This document shows, piece by piece, positions 53,621 through 61,929 of a DNA stretch of 64,000 nucleotides. How positions within the stretch are numbered: the stretch's first letter is position 1; each line of letters starts with the position of its first letter. The notes below the pieces were generated by a model. It did not search any database, was not told the origin of the DNA, and saw only the letters and a program-made list of their open reading frames with translations. Position numbers and translations under genes: made by a program. The stretch lies in the NCBI RefSeq assembly GCF_003429005.1, contig NZ_QVQV01000001.1, positions 1,803,431 through 1,867,430 on the forward strand, given 5' to 3'. This DNA is from Paraburkholderia sp. DHOC27 (lineage in GTDB: Bacteria; Pseudomonadota; Gammaproteobacteria; Burkholderiales; Burkholderiaceae).

Positions 53621-54628
53621 ATGTCATGCATGCTTCTGCTCGGCGCCGGCTTCAGCCGCAATTGGGGCGGGTGGTTGGCGGCCGAAGCGTTCGAGTACCT
53701 GCTTGGATGCCCCGAAGTGAATTCAAACGACTTCTTGTCTGACCTGCTTTGGCGGAGCCAGCAGGCAGGAGGATTCGAGAATGCGCTTGCTGAGTTGCAG
53801 GATGTGGTGCGCCGTGAGCCCGGACGTGCTGATGACCTTCAGAGTCTCCGCGGCGCCGTGCTCGGAATGTTTAACGTGATGAACGAATGCTTTTTCGGAC
53901 TTCGGAACTTCGACCAGAACAACGATGGGAATCTAGGCATTCGCCTATTCCTCACAGCCTTCGACGCCATATTCACGCTGAATCAAGACCTGCTTCTTGA
54001 GTATCACTACCTGACGCACGACGTAGCGTTGCTTGCTAATCGATTGGGGCGGCGTCGCTGGCACGGCTCGACAATTCCGGGTATGCAGTCAACACCAGAC
54101 CCGAACCGTCATCCAATGCAGCATTGGTTCGGAAACTGGACGCCTGCGCCTGCAGTCGGGTTTCAGGTCGAAGCCGGCTGTCAACCGTATATCAAACTGC
54201 ATGGATCGTCCAATTGGACCCAAGACGACCAAGGCGGCCCTATGCTCATCATGGGGGGTAACAAGGCAAATGAAATTGGACTCGTGCCCGTCTTGCAGTG
54301 GTATCAAACCCTTCTTACGGAATACCTTACCCGCGGCGACACAAGATTGATGGTTATCGGGTACGGCTTCAGGGACGATCACATTAACGCGATCATCGCC
54401 GACGCAGTCACGAATCACAACCTCAAGTTGTTCGTCGTATCGCCGGACGGCGCAGATCAGGCGCGGAGAATTGCACCTACCGCCGGAGCGGCAATTCAAC
54501 AGAGAACAGCACTTGAAGACGTGTTCCAACGCGGTCTGATCGGTGCATCGCGTCGTTCACTCAACGAAATTTTTGGCGGGAGAGACCCCATCGAACTATC
54601 GAAACTCCAACGCTTCGTTGAGGAATAG
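53621..54628 (+). CDS. SIR2-like NADase-domain protein
   Basis: 335 residues, with GGAG before ATG 53621. SIR2 motifs appear in order: LLLGAGFSRNWG at residues 5-16, FTLNQDLLLE (Asn121, Asp123), KLHGSSNW (His194) and VIGYGFRDDHIN at 245-256. The zinc-finger cysteines of true sirtuin deacetylases are missing, so it fits the SIR2_2 group, which in many bacterial defence systems cleaves NAD+ on phage infection. No fused sensor domain is present. It lies in a region of lower GC together with a probable nuclease gene 419 bp downstream. Confidence 0.85.
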   Translation: MSCMLLLGAGFSRNWGGWLAAEAFEYLLGCPEVNSNDFLSDLLWRSQQAGGFENALAELQDVVRREPGRADDLQSLRGAVLGMFNVMNECFFGLRNFDQNNDGNLGIRLFLTAFDAIFTLNQDLLLEYHYLTHDVALLANRLGRRRWHGSTIPGMQSTPDPNRHPMQHWFGNWTPAPAVGFQVEAGCQPYIKLHGSSNWTQDDQGGPMLIMGGNKANEIGLVPVLQWYQTLLTEYLTRGDTRLMVIGYGFRDDHINAIIADAVTNHNLKLFVVSPDGADQARRIAPTAGAAIQQRTALEDVFQRGLIGASRRSLNEIFGGRDPIELSKLQRFVEE

Positions 54629-55047
54629 CTTGTGGTTTCACGAACCTCGAACGCCGCTGCGTCGCTGAAAGCGGTCTCACGATCGAAGAGGATCTGACTT
54701 CGGCTGTGGCCCTACTGCTGTCCCCAAAAAAGCGGGCGTGGATGATCCGGACGACCCTTAGCTGCCCAAGAATGCCCGACCCGGTGACCGGTTGCAGTGG
54801 TTATGGGGCGGCCAACCGCCCCAGGCGGTAGTCGGCCAGGAAACGTCTTCCAAGATCCGTCTGGAAACGACCGCTAATGAGGTTGGAACTGCCGCCCACG
54901 CGATCACAGAGATATGTTTCCGGATACTTCTCGCTCGGCTATATCAAGTTTCTCCGATTTCGAGCCGTTAATTCTGACTTGAATGGTCGGTTTCTTACCT
55001 GTTTAGTGTCCGCAACTTGGGCGGCACTTTTGAAAGAAGGAGAAGTA
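54629..55047. other. Gap between SIR2 and nuclease genes
   Basis: 419 bp with no recognisable gene; the open frame from 54877 continuous with the nuclease gene reads as non-protein-like until a GTG at 55048. No terminator or repeat was seen. Confidence 0.45.
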
Positions 55048-56058
55048 GTGTTTTCACTGTTGGAGACGAAGACGGAGGTCGCCAAGGCACAGCGCAAGCT
55101 GGAAGCCACGTTCCGGCGTGACTTTCCGCGAAGGGATGTCAAAAACATCGGCTATCCAGGTGGGACGACCTTTGACGCCAATGTGTTCAACGACGGACGT
55201 TACTGGTTTTGGTCTACGGACCACGATGACTCGACCGTCCCGAACCCTCGGCGCCTGAACTGGTTTGGTCTCTTCGACGAGGATCGGGGACTCCAAATCT
55301 CTGTCGAGATCAATACGGCGTATGAAGGTCGCAACGATCTGGTCGCCGGTTACTTTGCCCGTGACAATGACACGGGGAAGATCTACCTGCTGCACTCGGG
55401 GCGCGTTGGCGGCGGCACAAAAGGCGTTAGCAAGTCAGCACTCTTGGCGTGGAGCAATCGACCTCTGATTGAGGTCGTGGATACTTCGGGCGGCATCCGA
55501 GAAGGCGTGCTTGTGATGCCGGTCGAAGGCTCGGGAGCAAGCGGGTCTGCCAAACGCTACATCAATACGATTGCACGTTTCAAGCAGGCTGTGCGGGATG
55601 GCGAGATTGATTCCCCCGAATTCCAGCGCAAACAGCGAGAACTGGAGGACTTTTACGCTGAGGCGCGGGGTAGGCGTAAGGGACGGCGGTCGAGCAAGAT
55701 CGACTATGTTTCGCGTCACGGTGAAGTAGTTGATGCACTGCACGAGTGGCGAATTTCAAGCCCAATGCCTAAGCGGGCCCGGCTCGTAAAGAACGTTCTG
55801 ATCGACATGGGCGTCGCCGTCGGGCGTGGGCTAGTCGAGGTCTTCGAAGTCAAGACGACAGCGACCCGCCCAGATGTCTACTCCGCCATCGGACAACTAA
55901 TGGTCCACGGAATGGTCGATGATTGCCGGAGAGTGATCGTGCTTCCTCACGATGAGGCCGTCGCCGACGATCTCAGTGGGGCACTGCAACGCCTAGGTAT
56001 TGAGCTACTACGGTTTAGTCTGGACGAGGAGAAGGCAACAATTATCGACGTGCCCTGA
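55048..56058 (+). CDS. Probable PD-(D/E)XK nuclease-domain protein
   Basis: 336 residues if begun at GTG 55048, which has a perfect AAGGAGAAGTA leader; an in-frame ATG at 54877 adds 57 unlikely residues. No named family was recognised. The C-terminal third has a nuclease core: VLIDMGVAVGRGLVEVFEVKTTATRPDVYSAIGQ gives Asp253 and Glu267-x-Lys269, then a helix with a conserved-looking Gln. The N-terminal half (LNWFGLFDEDRGLQISVEIN, GRVGGGTKGVSKSALLAW) is a separate domain, perhaps a DNA or ligand sensor. It may belong with the SIR2 gene upstream in a defence island. Confidence 0.65.
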   Translation: MFSLLETKTEVAKAQRKLEATFRRDFPRRDVKNIGYPGGTTFDANVFNDGRYWFWSTDHDDSTVPNPRRLNWFGLFDEDRGLQISVEINTAYEGRNDLVAGYFARDNDTGKIYLLHSGRVGGGTKGVSKSALLAWSNRPLIEVVDTSGGIREGVLVMPVEGSGASGSAKRYINTIARFKQAVRDGEIDSPEFQRKQRELEDFYAEARGRRKGRRSSKIDYVSRHGEVVDALHEWRISSPMPKRARLVKNVLIDMGVAVGRGLVEVFEVKTTATRPDVYSAIGQLMVHGMVDDCRRVIVLPHDEAVADDLSGALQRLGIELLRFSLDEEKATIIDVP

Positions 56059-56405
56059 TAAGCCATCGGCGCGCGTGATGGCGTAGGCCTATCAACGAAG
56101 AGAGGGCCGTCAAATATGCATCTTCTCTGAGCACGGCTGGAAGAACTGGAGGCTGATGCGCCACTCAGAAGCCGACGGTCGCTCGTCACAGCGTTGGAAA
56201 AGCGCGATCATCCGAAATGACCGAAGTGCGGCACATCGAAGCGATAGTCGCAAGGTCGCAAATCGGACTGAGAGCGGGCAATCGAAAACTGTGATCAAGT
56301 GGCTCAAATGGGTCGATCAGCGTCATTTGCATTAGGCGCCCATGAAATTCGCTATCGGAACGCGGACGCAAGGCACGTCCCTTGCGCGTGCAGTTTTAGC
56401 CGACT
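56059..56405. other. Intergenic region
   Basis: 347 bp between the nuclease-like gene and the fabV remnant. No open frame with protein-like content, repeat or hairpin was recognised. Confidence 0.45.
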
Positions 56406-56674
56406 TTAAACCTGAACTAGGTGCGGAATTGGCACTTTGAGATTCACATCAGCCTCGTAGTTCACTTCCGCGACTTCGAATCCGAACAGACGAGGAATTC
56501 CGTCTTGTAGCTGGCAAACGCGGTGAGTTCATAGATATTTTCGCTGCTTACTTTATCCCAAAGCCGGGCAACGCGTGCTTGTACGGCAGGATCAATCTCC
56601 TTGTCATTCACCCGCAAGCGACCGTCCTCATCCACATTCGCGGCCTTCGCGTATGCAAACATCACATATCTCAC
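56406..56674 (-). pseudogene. fabV: fabV (enoyl-ACP reductase) C-terminal remnant with frameshift
   Basis: From 56674 the frame reads DEDGRLRVNDKEIDPAVQ, then VARLWDKVSSENIYEL and ASYKTEFL, the typical C-terminal part of FabV. It then runs into VCSDSKSRK and a stop. Shifting frame by one base at about 56490 restores RLFGFEVAEVNYEADVN and LKVPIPHLVQV to a stop at 56406, the expected FabV ending. The preceding 300 or so residues of the enzyme are absent. It is therefore a 5'-deleted and frameshifted relic. Confidence 0.75.
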
Positions 56675-57018
56675 GTTTCGTGCGAGTCACGATGTTTGGG
56701 GAGCCGAAGTTCTTACAAAGATTTATAGTTCATATAGTGCGAATACAATGCGGTTCGCGTACTCGAATGTGTTGCAGCGTAGTCATGATCGGCAATGATG
56801 TCTCCATGCTGTGTCTGCTACGGCGGGGATTTAACTTGCTGCCGCTTCGTCGCAGCAGAAATTCGATAACGGTCTGGCGTGTCGACAATGTATCAGCAGT
56901 GGGTTTGGCTGACGAGCCGGTAGAGATGCCGGTGCCAAGTCCATGATCTCCGCAAGCTTTATTAATATCAAACGTGGATCGTCAAGATCTGCCTGTTTCT
57001 GAGGGACGAAGAAAACAA
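56675..57018. other. Intergenic region, lower GC
   Basis: 344 bp with an AT-rich patch near 56710-56760. No gene, repeat or hairpin was recognised; it presumably contains the promoter of the orphan gene at 57019. Confidence 0.4.
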
Positions 57019-57435
57019 ATGACATTCCAATTTGATCGGAAGACAATTTCCGCCGTTGATCCGGTGAGAGGCATAACGGTGGTTCAATCCACTAAATTTT
57101 ATGACATAAACGATAGATATTTTTTTATCTATCGTGACGCAACGCTTGAATTCGAATTCAGTGCAATGCAGCGAGAAGAAAAGCGCATCGTTATGATTAA
57201 AAGCGCGCTAGAGGAAAAGGCACTAGCCGTACAAAGTTTAATTCTTGAACCATCCTTGAAAAAAGGCTTCACTAAAGCCCTCAAAGGCCAACCTTTAAAT
57301 TCACAAGCGTACACCACGCTCAAAAACGATGTTGTAGAGGCGATGTTTGCGCTAGCAACATGGGGCGGCGACTTATTGTCTTTCGTGCCGGACTACGAGG
57401 TTGTGTTTATTCAAGACCTGGCAGATCTGAAATAA
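57019..57435 (+). CDS. AT-rich orphan gene, hypothetical protein
   Basis: 138 residues from ATG 57019 (MTFQFDRKTISAVDPV); GAGGGACGAAG lies upstream, and a GTG at 56974 would add 15 residues. Codon use is markedly AT-rich compared with neighbours, pointing to recent transfer. The sequence alternates beta-like strands (ITVVQSTKFYDINDRYFFIY) with a charged helix (REEKRIVMIKSALEEKAL) and a C-terminal AMFALATWGGDLLSF. There are no signal peptide, helix-turn-helix or Cys motif. The family was not recognised; it may be an immunity, toxin-partner or phage-derived protein. Confidence 0.6.
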   Translation: MTFQFDRKTISAVDPVRGITVVQSTKFYDINDRYFFIYRDATLEFEFSAMQREEKRIVMIKSALEEKALAVQSLILEPSLKKGFTKALKGQPLNSQAYTTLKNDVVEAMFALATWGGDLLSFVPDYEVVFIQDLADLK

Positions 57436-57902
57436 AAGAGTGGTCAAATCACAAACGCTTGCGTCTCGCGGGGGAGAATGTATGGCGTCAATTTCCGTCT
57501 ACGTAGCACAAACTATTTTTAGCTTCGGATTGGATCCCAGGTTAGCTATCTTTGAGGGAATCGTCCTATGAAAATGGCATCCTCGGCGAGATTGCCGCGG
57601 AAGCGCAAGCGTTAGGAACATTTGTCAAAGGGGCAAAGACTCTATTGCTTTATTCGGGCACAGAGCGAAAGCGTAAGTGAATGCGAACCCCGGCTCATAC
57701 ATATCGATACGACGCCCGGTGAACTATTTCTCAATATGTCGCGCCGAGTCGAGGGGCCGCAACGGGTCCTCCACAGCCAGTCGCCGCCGGCCCAGGTGCG
57801 TCGCGACTGACAACCTTGAGTCCGAGAGGAGTCAAGCATCGTTCGTGTCAAACGCAGTCGGCTCCAGTCCCAAGCCTCGATCACTGTGCCTTCCTTATCT
57901 GC
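57436..57902. other. Intergenic region
   Basis: 467 bp between the orphan gene and a LysR gene ending at 57903. No protein-like frame, hairpin or repeat was recognised. Confidence 0.45.
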
Positions 57903-58799
57903 TCAACCATCGAGCCGCTTTCTTAGCCGCGAGCCGGCAAAATCGAGGAACGCCCTCAACTTGAGCGGTACCTGTCGCTGGCCCGGATAGATCAGACTGA
58001 CGGGCGCTCTTGGCAATTCAAACTCATCGAGCAGAGTCACGAGCGACCCGGATTTCACCTGCTGGTCGATCTGATACGACAGCACGCGGGCAATGCCAGC
58101 GCCTTGCTCTGCGGCGGCGACAGCGCCATCAATCGAGTTCACCATGAGCCGCCATGTCACGGCGACGGTTTGCAGGACACCGCGATGGCTGAATTCCCAG
58201 GTCGTACCTGCCGTCAGACCTTCATATCCTACGCAGTCATGCAACGCCAGATCGGCTGGTGTGGTTGGCCTGCTGCGGTCTGCCAGGTAGTCAGGACTCG
58301 CGCAGAGCACCTGGCGGATTTCTCCGACTTTCACGGCAATCATGCTGCTATCGGGTAGTTCTCCCGTTCGCAGCGCCACGTCGACGTGCTCGTCGAGCAG
58401 ACTCACGTTTCGGTCAGTCAATTGGACCCGTACCCGAATGTCGGGATAGGCGCGCAAAAATTCCGCGACGACCGGCAGGCCGTGAATGCGACCCATGACC
58501 TGCGGCATGCCAATCATCAACTCGCCTTGTGGGGCGAGATATTCGCCTGCAGCTTTGCGCTCGACCTCCGCGACGTCTTCCATGATTCGACGGCATGAAG
58601 CGACATACGACTGGCCAGCATCCGTCAGCACGAGCCGACGGTTGCCGCGCAGAAGCAGCCGGATCTTCAGATGTCCTTCGAGTTCCGATACACGACGACT
58701 GACGGTGGCCAGCGGAATGCCGAGCTGGCGGCTCGCCGCAGAAAGACTGCCGTGATCAACCGCAGCCAGCAGGATGGTCATCGCCTCGAACCGGTCCAA
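57903..58799 (-). CDS. LysR-family transcriptional regulator
   Basis: 298 residues from a TTG at 58799 (LDRFEAMTILLAAV), the family's usual start, with GGGAGAAAGG just upstream; another TTG lies at 58829. The helix-turn-helix SLSAASRQLGIPLATVSRRVSELE is followed by IRLLLRGNRRLVLTDAG. The effector domain ends YPGQRQVPLKLRAFLDF. It is divergent from the crotonase gene at 58956 across 156 bp; that gene and the hydrolase behind it are the likely targets. Confidence 0.92.
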   Translation of the reverse strand: MDRFEAMTILLAAVDHGSLSAASRQLGIPLATVSRRVSELEGHLKIRLLLRGNRRLVLTDAGQSYVASCRRIMEDVAEVERKAAGEYLAPQGELMIGMPQVMGRIHGLPVVAEFLRAYPDIRVRVQLTDRNVSLLDEHVDVALRTGELPDSSMIAVKVGEIRQVLCASPDYLADRSRPTTPADLALHDCVGYEGLTAGTTWEFSHRGVLQTVAVTWRLMVNSIDGAVAAAEQGAGIARVLSYQIDQQVKSGSLVTLLDEFELPRAPVSLIYPGQRQVPLKLRAFLDFAGSRLRKRLDG

Positions 58800-58955
58800 G
58801 CCTTTCTCCCATGGAAGGATGCCTCTCAAATTTACCGTCTATTCGACAAATACGGAAGGGAATAAATTCTGGTGCATGGCTGGCGCGACTGCCAGCGAAC
58901 CTGAACGTAACGCCCTGTCTACGGCTCGGTTCATACCTTCTCAGCGAGGCATTCC

Positions 58956-59777
58956 ATGGATTTCGAAACGCTCACCGTTCACCGCGATGGCGCCGTACTG
59001 TTCGCAAGCATCGAGGCACCACCGATGAATCTTCTCGGTCCCGAACTGGTCCGGGATCTCGTTTCATTCATTTCCGAGGCTGAGGCCGACGACGCGGTTC
59101 GCGTGATCGTGTTCAAGAGCGCTGACCCGGACTTCTTCATTCCCCACGTGGATGTGGGCCGCATCAAGGCGTATCGCGACGAGGCGGCGAAATTGACGGG
59201 CGAATCCTCCATTGCAGTTCTGTTCCGCTACCTGAGCGAGAGCCGGCTGATCAGCATTGCGCAGGTCGAGGGGCGGGTGCGCGGCGCGGGCAGCGAATTC
59301 ATCCTCGCCTGCGACATGTGTTTCGCCGCGCGGGAGACCGCGATCTTCGCGCAGATGGAGCCGGCATTCGGCGTGGTCCCCGGCGGAGGGGGCGCCCAGC
59401 ACCTCGTGCGTCTCATGGGTCGGTCGCGCGCACTCGAAGTGATGTTGAGCGCCGACGACTATCCCGCAGAGCTGGCTGAACGCTATGGCTGGATCAATCG
59501 CGCTTTACCCGCAGAACTACTGGACGCGTTCGTCAGTTCACTTGCGCATCGGATTGGCCGGTTCCCCGGCGCGGGCCACGTAGCGGTCAAACGCCGCGTC
59601 AATTCGATTGCGCTCGCACCGGTCGAGGACTTTCGCCGCGACTCGGATCTGTTTGGCGAAGGCGTCCGCGAACCCGCTGTACAGAAACGCATCCAGGCCG
59701 CGATAAACGCCGGCTTTCAGACCCGCGACGCGGAAATCGATCTTGCCCGGCTGTTGGGCGAACTCACTGACGAATGA
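58956..59777 (+). CDS. Enoyl-CoA hydratase/isomerase family protein
   Basis: 273 residues. Crotonase features: the segment PPMNLLGPELVRDLVSF, an oxyanion-hole block ISIAQVEGRVRGAGSEFILACDM, and FAQMEPAFGVVPGGGGAQHLVRLMG, where the Glu and Gly-rich stretch occupy the catalytic region. It would act on a CoA-bound substrate in the cytoplasm. The hydrolase gene follows at once, its possible upstream ATG overlapping this stop, so the two probably form one operon under the divergent LysR. Confidence 0.88.
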   Translation: MDFETLTVHRDGAVLFASIEAPPMNLLGPELVRDLVSFISEAEADDAVRVIVFKSADPDFFIPHVDVGRIKAYRDEAAKLTGESSIAVLFRYLSESRLISIAQVEGRVRGAGSEFILACDMCFAARETAIFAQMEPAFGVVPGGGGAQHLVRLMGRSRALEVMLSADDYPAELAERYGWINRALPAELLDAFVSSLAHRIGRFPGAGHVAVKRRVNSIALAPVEDFRRDSDLFGEGVREPAVQKRIQAAINAGFQTRDAEIDLARLLGELTDE

Positions 59778-59791
59778 ACCAAGAGGACATC

Positions 59792-60688
59792 ATGACATTT
59801 ACCAAAGAAGAAATTCGCTTCCCGGTCGAGGGTGGCGTCGAGCTGGCTGCATGGCTGTTCGTTCCGGAACAGCGGGGCACGCGGCTTCCTGCCATCACGA
59901 TGGCTCACGGCTACGGCGGCACCCGTTATCACGGCATCGAGCCGATAGCCGAGATTTTCGCCAAGGCGGGGTTTGTCGTGCTGCTGCACGACCATCGCGG
60001 ATTCGGCGATAGCGGCGGCGAGCCGCGTCAGGACATTAACCCGTGGCAACAGATCACCGACTGGCGGCGCGCGATCTCGTGGCTTCAGGATCGGCCCGAA
60101 GTAGATGAATCACGCATTGGACTCTGGGGAACAAGCTTCGCAGGGGGCCATGCGATCGTGCTGGGTGCAACCGAAAGACGACTCAAGGCAATTGTGTCGC
60201 AGGTGCCGACGATCGACGGTCACGCAGCGGGTCTTCGTCGCGTCACGCCTGAAGCAGTCGCAGCGCTGGAAGCGCGTTTCGCTGCCGACGATCGCGCTCA
60301 ATTGCACGGTGAAGCACCGGCCATGCAGCAGATTGTGAGCGAGGACGCGAGCCGTCCTTCCACCTACAGCGCGGCAGATGTCGTGAGCTTTTATCTGCAA
60401 CCGGTGCCCGACGGCGTCTGGGAAAACCGCGTGACGCTACGCTCCACCCGATGGGCCCGCATGTACTCGCCGGGGGAGTACATCGAGCGGGTGTCGCCGA
60501 CTCCACTGCTGATGGTGGTGGCCGAGCACGATCACACCGCGGCTACGGATCTCGCGCTTAAAGCCTATGAACGCGCATTGGAACCGAAGCGGCTGGTGAT
60601 GATCAAGGGCGGCCATTTCGACCCGTACCTTGGCGAGTTTGAAACTGCATCGCGCGCGGCGCTCGACTGGTTCAAAGCACATCTTTGA
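59792..60688 (+). CDS. Alpha/beta hydrolase
   Basis: 298 residues from ATG 59792, which has AAGAGG six bases upstream; ATG 59774 overlaps the crotonase stop and is the alternative. The oxyanion region is ITMAHGYGGTRYHG. The nucleophile elbow is IGLWGTSFAGGHAIVLG (Ser), the acid is in VVAEHDHTAATD, and the His is in IKGGHFDPYLG. The central lid is long. It fits the X-Pro peptidase/dienelactone-hydrolase-like group (YcjY type) and probably cleaves an ester in the same route as the upstream crotonase. Confidence 0.88.
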   Translation: MTFTKEEIRFPVEGGVELAAWLFVPEQRGTRLPAITMAHGYGGTRYHGIEPIAEIFAKAGFVVLLHDHRGFGDSGGEPRQDINPWQQITDWRRAISWLQDRPEVDESRIGLWGTSFAGGHAIVLGATERRLKAIVSQVPTIDGHAAGLRRVTPEAVAALEARFAADDRAQLHGEAPAMQQIVSEDASRPSTYSAADVVSFYLQPVPDGVWENRVTLRSTRWARMYSPGEYIERVSPTPLLMVVAEHDHTAATDLALKAYERALEPKRLVMIKGGHFDPYLGEFETASRAALDWFKAHL

Positions 60689-60699
60689 CACCGAGGGGT

Positions 60700-60840
60700 T
60701 GACGTTTCGAGTGTTCCCCAGAGCAACGTCATCCGCGATCAGCGTGCGGCAACGCTCCCCGACGCGCATGGCGTCATCGGGGGCGGGTTCTGCGAGTACG
60801 AGCACTTACCATCGAAGCGCGACGCGCGCGAGTACCCCAA
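60700..60840 (-). pseudogene. Possible decayed GGDEF-domain fragment
   Basis: On the minus strand SRASRFDGK in one frame is followed, after a frame jump at about 60805, by VLVLAEPAPDDAMRVGERCRTL in another. This resembles the RFGGDEF-VLVL-AERLR run of diguanylate cyclases with the DEF codons lost. Only this fragment remains, and the call rests on about 35 residues. Confidence 0.4.
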
Positions 60841-61100
60841 CGTGTCAGCGAACCCACGCGTTGCGATGACTATTCTCGTGAACTTCCACGGCATCGAGTC
60901 GTCAGTCAGTGAGAGGGCAGGCGACGGGATTCGATGTGCGAGAAAGAAAGCGTAAGTTTGCATGCATCAAAGTCGGTCTCTTTTGAGAAACCGTTACATG
61001 GCTTAAATGCGGAGGCAGACGTAATTACTCGCGGAGCCCGCCGGCAATCCTCTCCACTCACTGCGTGTTGCACTCAATATGCCAAACCGGAGGAATCAGC
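60841..61100. other. Intergenic region upstream of lipoprotein gene
   Basis: 260 bp after the possible GGDEF relic. Nothing further was recognised. It should carry the promoter of the lipoprotein gene, whose GTG start has a GGAGGAA site directly before it. Confidence 0.4.
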
Positions 61101-61577
61101 GTGCGGACAATGACAATCGCCTTTGCTTTTCTTTTCACACTTCTTACGGGTTGTGCGGCCTATAAGACCCATGAAGCGCGAGACACGCAGGGAAATAAGC
61201 TCGTCGGCGCGAACATTGAAGATCTGGTGCAGTCGGTCGGCATTCCGGATAAAACCATGAAAGTTGTCAGTACGGGAGGGCCGACCGATCGGATGACCGC
61301 GCAATGGAATTTCTCGAATTCGGATGCGGCGCTCGATATGACGCTGATCCTCCTCGACGTGAAGGTGGGCGGGGCGGGCAAATGCACCATGACGGCGACG
61401 GTAGACCGATGGGGAGGCAAGGTGCTGGCTGTAAATTTCCCGCAGGCCCACAGCGACAGCATTGGCTCTGACTATGGCGCGTGCGAGCCGCTCGTCGAAG
61501 AGGCGCTCACGCATATGCCTCACACACCGATTGACCCAAAATACGACGCCTTCGCTCTCGTTGGCGCGGCGAAATAA
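61101..61577 (+). CDS. Small lipoprotein of unknown function
   Basis: 158 residues from GTG 61101, chosen because GGAGGAATCAGC immediately precedes it. A short signal (TIAFAFLFTLL) ends in the lipobox LLTGC. The mature part has VGANIEDLVQSVGIPDKTMKV, a DLVxxxGxP motif seen in BamE/SmpA-like or outer-membrane assembly-type lipoproteins, and two later Cys (GKCTMTA, GACEPLVEE). Family not certain. It is isolated. Confidence 0.72.
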   Translation: MRTMTIAFAFLFTLLTGCAAYKTHEARDTQGNKLVGANIEDLVQSVGIPDKTMKVVSTGGPTDRMTAQWNFSNSDAALDMTLILLDVKVGGAGKCTMTATVDRWGGKVLAVNFPQAHSDSIGSDYGACEPLVEEALTHMPHTPIDPKYDAFALVGAAK

Positions 61578-61929
61578 AGAGCGCAACTGAGGATCCATGG
61601 AACCATCCACCGAGCGTTATGCCGCGTCACAGTGCTACTCACGCCACGCACTAAAATGCGCGAACTCGCTCACGGGCAACCGGGCTCTGGGCGTGCGCGG
61701 CGAGTCCTCGCGCGTGCGCTTCGAGAAGCAACGCCATTGATGCTGCGCCCGCGTCATGGCTTGCTGTTGCGTTGAGCGTGCCTTTGGCCGTCAGCGTGTC
61801 GGTCATTGCCAATGACCGTTTTAAAGCAAGCTCAGTGCGAATCGGCCCCAACGTCTCGAGGCCGTCGCCACGTGAGCGCTGCGGCCTGTGAATATCGCGT
61901 TTCGCTCCTCGATACTTTTGTCCAGACGT
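61578..61929. other. Intergenic region
   Basis: 352 bp between the lipoprotein and the convergent porin gene. A 66-codon minus-strand frame (61651-61851) is Ala-rich without a recognisable motif or ribosome site and is not called as a gene. No terminator was found. Confidence 0.4.

Noticed and set aside
54877..55047. Upstream extension of the nuclease-like gene from ATG 54877
   Set aside because: The 57 extra residues look non-coding, and a GTG with an ideal AAGGAG site begins the conserved-looking part.
61651..61851. 66-codon Ala-rich minus-strand frame
   Set aside because: No ribosome site, no motif and no neighbour logic; could be a relic but cannot be supported.
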